Assembly (NCBI GenBank): GCA_964545205.1
Contig: CAZJFH010000006.1
Coordinates: 1-64,000, forward strand
Direction: 5' to 3'
From: CAZJFH01 sp964545205
GTDB lineage: Bacteria; Pseudomonadota; Alphaproteobacteria; Rhodospirillales; Magnetospirillaceae
Length of the DNA stretch: 64,000 bases
Part shown: one piece after another, positions 57,860 to 64,000 of the stretch
Position numbering within the stretch: position 1 is the stretch's first letter
How the letters are laid out: each line of letters begins with the position of its first letter
The notes under the pieces: model-generated
Told to the model about the DNA's origin: nothing
Databases searched by the model: none
The model's input: only the letters and a program-made list of their open reading frames with translations
Made by a program: the position numbers and the translations under genes

Positions 57860-60004
57860 ATGTCAGAACCGAATCCGAACCACACAGCCCTGGACTGCCT
57901 GGTCGTCGTCGGGCGGCATCACGGACTCGACCTCTCTCCGGAACGGCTGCGCCACGATCACGCGCTGGCCGGCGCCCCTTCGATCGCCGAACTGGTCAAG
58001 ATCGCCCGCGAGTCCGGCTTCAAGGCCAAGGCCGCCAAGCTCGACTGGAAGGATCTCGGCGCCGTCGGCGCGGCCTTTCCGCTGCTGGCGCCCCTCGACA
58101 ACGGCAACTGGGTGGCCTTGGCCGGCTACCGGCCGCAGACCGAGGACGTGGCGCTGTTCGATCCGCTGGCCGAGGGCTCGCCCGGCCTGATCTTCGTCGA
58201 CCGCGAGTCGTTCGCCGCCCGCTGGACCGGCGACGTGGTGTTCCTCAAGCGCAGCTACGCGCTCGGCGATCCCGACCAGCCGTTCGGGCTGCGCTGGTTC
58301 TGGCCCGAGATCGCGCGCCAGAAGAAGCTGTTCGCCGACATCGCCGTCGCGGCGCTGGCGCTGCATCTGCTGTCGCTGGCGCTGCCGATCTTCATCCAGC
58401 TCGTCATCGACAAGGTGTTGCTGCACCAGAGCCAGACGACGCTGCAGGTGCTGACCATCGGCATCTGCGCCGCCCTGCTGTTCGACGCCGGCTTCAACTT
58501 CCTGCGCCGCTACCTGCTGCTCTACGCCTCGAACCGCATCGACATCCGGGTGGCGACGCGGACCTTCGCGCATCTGCTGGCGCTGCCCATCGGCTTTTTC
58601 GAGCGCGCCTCGGCCGGCGTCCTGGTCAAGCACATGCAGCAGGCCGAGAAAATCCGCCAGTTCCTCACCGGGCGGCTGTTCCTGACGCTGCTGGACGCCA
58701 CCGCCCTGGTGGTGATGGTTCCGGCGCTGCTGATGTACAGCGGCACGCTGACGCTGGTGGTGCTGGGCTTCACGGCGGTGATCGCGGCGATCATCGGAGC
58801 GCTGATGAAGCCGTTCCAGACCCGGCTGCAGGCGCTGTACCAGGCGGAGGGCCAGCGCCAGGCGCTGCTGGTCGAGTCGATCCACGGCATGCCGACCATC
58901 AAGTCGCTGGCCCTGGAGCCGCGCCAGCGCCAGGAATGGGACCGCCGCGCCGCCAACGCGATCGAGACCAACTTCCGCGTCGGCAAGATCTCGGCGACGG
59001 CGCAGGCGCTGACCGTGCTGCTGGAGAAGCTGATGCTGGTGGCGGTGATCGCCGTCGGCGCCAGCCTGGTGTTCGACAACGCCATCACCATGGGCGCGCT
59101 GATCGCCTTCCAGATGATCGCCAGCCGCGTCTCGGGGCCGCTGGTCCAGCTCGTGTCGCTGGTCCACGAGTTCCAGGAGGCGGCGCTGTCGGTCCGCATG
59201 CTGGGCCACGTGATGAACCAGCGGCCGGAGCGTGGCGACGGCGCCCGCGGCATCCGGCCGCCGCTTGCCGGGCACGTCGCCCTGCAGGGCGTGACCTTCC
59301 GCTATCCCGGCCAGTCGGCGCCGGCGCTGGACCACGTCTCGGTCGACATCCCGGACGGCACGATCTTCGGCATCGTCGGCCGCAGCGGTTCGGGCAAGAC
59401 GACGGTGACGCGCCTGGTCCAGGGGCTGTATCCGGTCCAGGAAGGCATGGTGCGCATCGACGGCCACGACGTGCGCGAGATCGACCTCGTGCACCTGCGC
59501 TCGAGCATCGGCGTCGTGCTGCAGGAGAACTTCATGTTCCGCGGCACCGTGCGCGAGAACATCGCCGCGGCCCGCCCCGACAGCACGCTGGAGGAGGTGA
59601 TCGAGGCGGCGCGCATGGCCGGGGCCGACGAGTTCGTCGAGCGCCTGCCCCAGGGCTACGACACCGAGCTGGAAGAGAACGCGACCAACCTGTCGGGCGG
59701 CCAGAAGCAGCGCCTGGCCATCGCCCGCGCCCTGCTGGCGCGGCCGCGCATCCTGATCTTCGACGAGGCGACCAGCGCCCTCGACCCCGAGAGCGAGGCG
59801 ATCGTGCGCCGCAACCTGCACCGCATCGCCGCCGGCCGCACGCTGATCATCGTCACCCACCGGCTGTCGTCGCTGGTCGACGCCGACCGCATCCTGGTGC
59901 TCGGCACCGGCCGGGTCGAGGCCGTCGGCCCGCATCGCGAGCTGCTGGAGACCTCGCCGACCTACAAGCTGCTGTGGGACCAGCAGACGGGATACGCGGC
60001 ATGA
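57860..60004 (+). CDS. Type I secretion ABC transporter (HlyB/LapB type)
   Basis: A 714-residue exporter. The N-terminal ~130 residues are a C39-like domain without the catalytic Cys motif (a binding domain for RTX substrates), then six membrane segments (about 155-430), and a nucleotide-binding domain with Walker A GRSGSGKTT (about 510), signature LSGGQKQ (about 611), Walker B ILIFDEA (about 632) and an H-loop VTHRLSS. It overlaps the HlyD-like gene by four bases. The large RTX protein downstream is the probable cargo. No TolC-type outer-membrane gene is in the window. Confidence 0.94.
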   Translation: MSEPNPNHTALDCLVVVGRHHGLDLSPERLRHDHALAGAPSIAELVKIARESGFKAKAAKLDWKDLGAVGAAFPLLAPLDNGNWVALAGYRPQTEDVALFDPLAEGSPGLIFVDRESFAARWTGDVVFLKRSYALGDPDQPFGLRWFWPEIARQKKLFADIAVAALALHLLSLALPIFIQLVIDKVLLHQSQTTLQVLTIGICAALLFDAGFNFLRRYLLLYASNRIDIRVATRTFAHLLALPIGFFERASAGVLVKHMQQAEKIRQFLTGRLFLTLLDATALVVMVPALLMYSGTLTLVVLGFTAVIAAIIGALMKPFQTRLQALYQAEGQRQALLVESIHGMPTIKSLALEPRQRQEWDRRAANAIETNFRVGKISATAQALTVLLEKLMLVAVIAVGASLVFDNAITMGALIAFQMIASRVSGPLVQLVSLVHEFQEAALSVRMLGHVMNQRPERGDGARGIRPPLAGHVALQGVTFRYPGQSAPALDHVSVDIPDGTIFGIVGRSGSGKTTVTRLVQGLYPVQEGMVRIDGHDVREIDLVHLRSSIGVVLQENFMFRGTVRENIAAARPDSTLEEVIEAARMAGADEFVERLPQGYDTELEENATNLSGGQKQRLAIARALLARPRILIFDEATSALDPESEAIVRRNLHRIAAGRTLIIVTHRLSSLVDADRILVLGTGRVEAVGPHRELLETSPTYKLLWDQQTGYAA

Positions 60005-61380
60005 ACGTCCACGCGCCGCGCCCGAAACGGCTGCCGCCGATCGCCGACGGGCCGCCGCGCCCGCCGGCCAAGCCGCCGCGCGACGTGCTGGACTTCCTGC
60101 CCGACGCCCAGCGGATCGAGAAGGAGCCGTTTCCCGCCGCCTGGCGCCTGGTGCTGTTCCTGCTGGTCGCGCTGATGATCGGCGCCGGCACCTGGGCGGC
60201 GCTGTCGCGGACCGACATCGTCGTCGTCGGCCGCGGCAAGGTCGTCACCACCGCGCGCACCGTGGTGGTGCAGCCGCTGGAGACGGCGATCATCCGCACG
60301 CTGGAGGTCGGGGTCGGCGACACGGTGCGGAAGGGCCAGGTCCTCGCCAGCCTCGATCCCACCTTCGCCGCCGCCGACGTCTCGCAGCTCGAACAGCGCG
60401 CGCTCAGCCTGACCGCGCAGATCGAGCGGCTGCAGGCCGAGATCGACGAGCGCGACTTCGCGCCTCGATCGCAGGCGCCGGAACACTCGCTGCAGGCCGC
60501 CATCTTCGCCAAGCGGCGCGCCGAGTTCGACGCCAAGACGCGCGCGATGGCCGAACAGGCGGCCCAGATCGCGGCGATGCTGCAGACCAAGAAGAGCGAC
60601 GTCGAACTGCTGGGGCGCTGGCGCGACACCCTGCTCGAGATCGAGGACATGCGGGCGTCGCTGAACGAGAGCAATCACGGCTCGAAGCTCAACCTGCTCG
60701 CCGCCCGCAACGACCGGCTGGAGGTCGAACGCCAGATGAACCTGGCCCGGCTGCAGGTCGCCGAACTGGAGCACGAGCGCGCGCGCATCCTCGCCGACCG
60801 CCGGGCCTTCGCCGAGGAATGGCGCGGCAAGGCCATGCAGGAGCTGGTGGCGGTCCGGCGCGAGCGCGACGCCATCGCCGAACAGCTCCGCAAGGCCGAG
60901 CGCCGCAGCCAGATGGTGACGCTGACCGCGCCGGTCGACGCGGTGGTGCTGGAGACCGCCGAGCGCTCGGTCGGTTCGGTGATCCGCGAGGCCGAGCCGC
61001 TGTTCACCCTGGTGCCGCTGGACGTGCCGCTGGAGCTCGAACTGATGATCCCGGCCAGCGAGATCGGCTATGTCCGGGCCGGGCAGACGGTGCGGGTCAA
61101 GCTCGACGCGCTGCCGTTCCAGAAGCACGGCACCCTGCGCGGACGCCTGCGCCATATCAGCGCCGACGCCTTCACCAGCGACAAGCCCGAGCGTCCCGGC
61201 GCCTTCTACAAGGGACAGGTCGAGATCGTCGGGCGCGAGCTGCGCGACGTCGCCGGGGATTTCCGGCTGATCCCGGGCATGACGGTCAGCGGCGAGATCA
61301 AGGTCGGCGAGCGCACGATCGCGTCCTATTTCCTCTATCCGCTGACCCGGGCCGTCGACGAAAGTCTGCGCGAGCCCTGA
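60001..61380 (+). CDS. HlyD-family periplasmic adaptor of the type I system
   Basis: A 459-residue adaptor with a Pro-rich cytoplasmic start, one membrane segment (about 50-66), a biotinyl-lipoyl-like hairpin (IIRTLEVGVGDTVRKGQVLA), a long coiled coil (about 125-310) and a beta-barrel domain (VTLTAPVDAVVLETAERSVG). It links the HlyB-like transporter to an outer-membrane channel. Typical length for HlyD. Confidence 0.94.
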   Translation: MNVHAPRPKRLPPIADGPPRPPAKPPRDVLDFLPDAQRIEKEPFPAAWRLVLFLLVALMIGAGTWAALSRTDIVVVGRGKVVTTARTVVVQPLETAIIRTLEVGVGDTVRKGQVLASLDPTFAAADVSQLEQRALSLTAQIERLQAEIDERDFAPRSQAPEHSLQAAIFAKRRAEFDAKTRAMAEQAAQIAAMLQTKKSDVELLGRWRDTLLEIEDMRASLNESNHGSKLNLLAARNDRLEVERQMNLARLQVAELEHERARILADRRAFAEEWRGKAMQELVAVRRERDAIAEQLRKAERRSQMVTLTAPVDAVVLETAERSVGSVIREAEPLFTLVPLDVPLELELMIPASEIGYVRAGQTVRVKLDALPFQKHGTLRGRLRHISADAFTSDKPERPGAFYKGQVEIVGRELRDVAGDFRLIPGMTVSGEIKVGERTIASYFLYPLTRAVDESLREP

Positions 61381-61419
61381 CCGCCGCACAGTCGGAATAT
61401 GCCTAAAGTCAATTCAAGT

Positions 61420-61437
61420 ATATGCTGCAGCGCATAT
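61420..61437 (+). promoter_or_regulatory. Inverted repeat in the leader of the RTX gene
   Basis: ATATGC (61420-61425), TGCAGC, GCATAT (61432-61437) form a perfect 6-bp dyad in a low-G+C stretch 167 bp before the RTX start. The stretch 61381-61603 holds no gene; this is the only clear symmetry I see in it, and it could be a regulator site. Confidence 0.35.
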
Positions 61438-61603
61438 GCTTTCGTTGCGGCCGCCCCAGGTTCATGTAAAAAACAATGCCGCACCCCAACGGTGCTAATT
61501 CATTGTTTCATCGCTCCACCCCCAACCCTCAATTGCCCACCTGCACGGCGCTGCCTTAGTTTTTGCGAGACCGATCCTTCACGCTGCAAGACGGATTCTC
61601 GCC

Positions 61604-64000
61604 ATGGCCACGATCAATGCATCTTCCGACGCCAAACTGGACATGGTCGCCCGACCGCTGTTCAGCGACGACAACTCGCAGGTGCTGAACGCCACCCCAA
61701 GCGCCATCTCGTTCCAGACGTCGGACGGGTTCCGGGTCACCTACCAGGGCGTGTTCTTCTATACCTACAACGGCTCGCAATATTACGTCAGCGGCGGCAC
61801 GATCACCGGCATCCGCTGGGGCACGACAGACGGCGCGCTGCTGAGCTCGACCGTCGACCTGAACGTTCCGATGAGCGCGTACGGCAGCTATTCGAGCCAG
61901 GACGACATGCCCGGCCTGCAGGCCGCCGCCCTGGGCGGCGCCGACACCATCGCCGGCGGCGGGCAGGACGACGTGCTGGTCGGCTACGGCGGCGACGACA
62001 CCATCAACGGCGGCGCCGGCATCGACACGGTGGTGCTCCGCGGCGCCAAATCCGAGTACTCGATCACCCGCTCGGACGGCAAGGTGATCGTCGAGCACCT
62101 CAACGGCGGCCAGGACGGCACCGAGACGCTGAGCAACGTCGAGTGGCTGCAGTTCGCGGATCAGAGCTACAAGCTGGCCAACACCGCGCCGACCGTGGAC
62201 ATCGCCCAGCAGGTCGTCGCCATCGGCACCTCGACGGCGGTCACGACGCTGTTCTCGGTCTCGGATCCGGACGGCGACACGATCACCAGCTACGAACTGT
62301 GGGACGCCCAAGGCGGCGGCTACTTCTCGAAATCGGGCACGCAGCAGCCGGCCGGACAGGCCATCGCGGTGACCGCCGCCGAACTCGACCAGGCCCGCTA
62401 CGTGGCGGGCAGCACGATGTCGACGGAGAGCGTGTGGATGCGCGCCTTCGACGGAACGAGTTGGTCAGGCTGGACGGAGTTGTCGCTGACGAGCCGCGAA
62501 AACGCTCTTCCGGAGGTCGCGCAGGGCAGCCTTTCGGTCTCCCCCGGCACCACTTCTGCCGTCTCCTCGATGTTCTCGGTCTCGGACGCGGACGGCGACG
62601 CCATCACCCGCTACGAGCTGTGGGATTCGAACGGCGGCGGCCACATCACGAAATCCGGCGTGCAGCAGGCGACGGGCAGCGCCATTCCGCTGACCGCCGA
62701 AGAACTGGCCGATTTCCGCTACGTCGCGTCGAGCACCACCGGCAGCGACACGATCTGGATGCGCGCCTATGACGGGATCGGCTGGTCGTCCTGGGGCAAA
62801 CTGTCGATCACGACGAGCCAGACCAACACGGCCCCGACCGTCACCGGCGGCAGTTCGACGATCAGCCTCGGCAGCACGGTTTCCGCGGCTTCGCTGTTCA
62901 CCGTCAGCGACGCCGACGGCCAAACCCCCACCAAGTACGAGCTCTGGGACAACGCCGGCGCCGGGCACTTCAGCAAGGCGGGGACGGCGCTCGCCACCGG
63001 CACCGCCGTCGCGGTCTCCGCCGCGGAACTGGCCGACGTCAGCTACGTCGCCGGCAACGCCGCCGCCAGCGAGGTCCTGTGGATGCGGGCCTTCGACGGC
63101 TCCGCCTGGTCGAGCTGGGGCAAGCTCGACGTGACCATCCGCACCAACACCGCGCCCGTCGTTTCCGGCGGCAGCACGTCGGTCGCGACCGCGAGCACCA
63201 ACGACGTCGCCGCGATGTTTTCGGTCTCCGACGGCGACGGCGACACCATCACCCGCTACGAGCTGTGGGACAATGCCGGCGCCGGGCACTTCTCCAAGTC
63301 GGGCACGCAGCTGGCCACCGGCAAGGCGGTCGGCGTCACCGCCGCCGAACTGGCCGACATCCGCTACGTCGCCGGCGACACGGCGTCTTCGGAAATCGTC
63401 TGGATGCGGGCCTACGACGGCGCCGCATGGTCGAACTGGGGCAAGCTCGAGGTGAGCGCGCTGGCCAGCAGCGGGACCGGCAACGCCGCGCCGAGCGTCA
63501 CCGGCGGCACCAGCAACATCGCGACCGGCGCCACGCGCGAGGTCGGCACCATGTTCTCGGTGTCCGACGCCGACGGCGACACCATCACCCGCTACGAGCT
63601 GTGGGACAACGCCGGCGGCGGCCACTTCAGCCTGTCGGGCCAGCAGCTGGCGAGCGGCAAGGCGGTCGGAGTCACCGCGGCGGAACTGGCCCAGACCAGT
63701 TACGTCGCCGGCAACTCCGCGACCAGCGAGGCGTTGTGGATGCGCGCCTACGACGGCACCGCCTGGTCGCGCTGGGCCAAACTGGACATGACCATCACCA
63801 GCGCCGCCAACACCGCGCCCGTCATCTCGGCATCGGCCCAGTCGGTCGCCACCGGCAGCGTCAGCGACGTGGCATCGATGTTCTCGGTTTCCGATGCGGA
63901 CGGCGACACGATCAGCAAGTACCGCCTCTGGGACACCGCGGGCGGCGGCCACCTTGAGAAGGCGGGCACCGCGCAGTCCGCAGGCACCGCCATCGAGTTC
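61604..64000 (+). CDS. Giant RTX-type repeat protein, probable type I secreted adhesin (3' end beyond window)
   Basis: Open from ATG 61604 to the window edge (799 codons, no stop). Residues about 110-145 contain RTX calcium-binding nonapeptides (GGGQDDVLVGYGGDDTINGG). From residue 193, repeats of about 107 residues begin at 193, 300, 408, 515, 627 and 736. Each has NxAPxV, FSVSDxDGDTIxxYELWD, AGxGHFSKSGT, VTAAELAxxxYVAG and WMRAYDGxxWSxWxKL. Such repeats occur in surface-layer-type and adhesion proteins. The type I signal should be at the C-terminus, outside the window. The genes just before encode its likely transporter. Confidence 0.85.
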   Translation, partial: MATINASSDAKLDMVARPLFSDDNSQVLNATPSAISFQTSDGFRVTYQGVFFYTYNGSQYYVSGGTITGIRWGTTDGALLSSTVDLNVPMSAYGSYSSQDDMPGLQAAALGGADTIAGGGQDDVLVGYGGDDTINGGAGIDTVVLRGAKSEYSITRSDGKVIVEHLNGGQDGTETLSNVEWLQFADQSYKLANTAPTVDIAQQVVAIGTSTAVTTLFSVSDPDGDTITSYELWDAQGGGYFSKSGTQQPAGQAIAVTAAELDQARYVAGSTMSTESVWMRAFDGTSWSGWTELSLTSRENALPEVAQGSLSVSPGTTSAVSSMFSVSDADGDAITRYELWDSNGGGHITKSGVQQATGSAIPLTAEELADFRYVASSTTGSDTIWMRAYDGIGWSSWGKLSITTSQTNTAPTVTGGSSTISLGSTVSAASLFTVSDADGQTPTKYELWDNAGAGHFSKAGTALATGTAVAVSAAELADVSYVAGNAAASEVLWMRAFDGSAWSSWGKLDVTIRTNTAPVVSGGSTSVATASTNDVAAMFSVSDGDGDTITRYELWDNAGAGHFSKSGTQLATGKAVGVTAAELADIRYVAGDTASSEIVWMRAYDGAAWSNWGKLEVSALASSGTGNAAPSVTGGTSNIATGATREVGTMFSVSDADGDTITRYELWDNAGGGHFSLSGQQLASGKAVGVTAAELAQTSYVAGNSATSEALWMRAYDGTAWSRWAKLDMTITSAANTAPVISASAQSVATGSVSDVASMFSVSDADGDTISKYRLWDTAGGGHLEKAGTAQSAGTAIEF

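Noticed and set aside
57863..59935. A 690-codon minus-strand open frame
   Set aside because: Antisense of the HlyB-like transporter; the translation is Gln/Arg-rich low complexity.
61604..64000. DNA-level tandem repeat or assembly artefact
   Set aside because: Units of about 107 codons differ at many synonymous and amino-acid positions and keep one frame, so they are real diverged protein repeats.

Overview
The window is high-GC DNA (roughly two thirds G+C) with alphaproteobacterial gene content: short-form hisG beside hisD, a UPF0262 gene, dcd-murA, maf beside a short RNase E/G and yacG, and glnE. Gene families suggest a member of the Rhodospirillales or a relative; genus cannot be fixed from the sequence alone.

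Positions 1 to about 29,753 are the right part of a lambdoid-type prophage inserted at the 3' end of a tRNA-Thr(GGT) gene (29,753-29,827). Leftward from the switch run cro, small genes, a frameshifted AP2/HNH gene, a CII-like regulator, a double winged-helix protein with a GcrA-like tail, a two-part protein with RMF-like repeats, rusA, an SF2 helicase, a lambda-O-like initiator carrying seven 18-bp iterons inside its own gene (candidate origin), a gene in the position of lambda Q, a morphogenesis-like gene and both terminase subunits. The large terminase subunit is cut by the window edge, so head and tail genes must lie further left. Rightward from the switch are the CI repressor and accessory cargo (two small membrane proteins, a secreted nuclease, a toxin/antitoxin-like cassette, and an opposite-strand PDZ lipoprotein). 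A second repressor-controlled promoter at 17,874 then drives the recombination arm: a helicase-DNA methyltransferase fusion, RecE-like nuclease, RecT, many small genes (several preceded by a repeated AACCAAGGTT/ribosome-binding-site element), a Gp37/Gp68 protein, an ASCH protein, an excisionase-like gene and the integrase. The two early promoters share 15 identical bases followed by a second 8-base match and carry related 17-bp operator-like sites, so one repressor can plausibly silence both arms.

Positions 29,753-64,000 are host chromosome. In order: tRNA-Thr, dcd, murA, a VapBC/FitAB-type pair, hisG-hisD-UPF0262-low-molecular-weight phosphatase, infA-maf-RNase E/G-yacG, a small flavin-type oxidase, a leftward arsenic operon (arsR-acr3-GAPDH-arsJ), a secreted intradiol dioxygenase, bcp-glnE, a large YhdP/AsmA-like protein, a Sel1-repeat periplasmic protein, a carbamoyltransferase, and a surface-polysaccharide and type I secretion block. 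That block has a membrane nucleotide-sugar dehydratase, an epimerase, an HlyB-like ABC transporter and an HlyD-like adaptor, then the first 799 codons of a giant RTX-type protein built of repeats of about 107 residues, which is probably their substrate.
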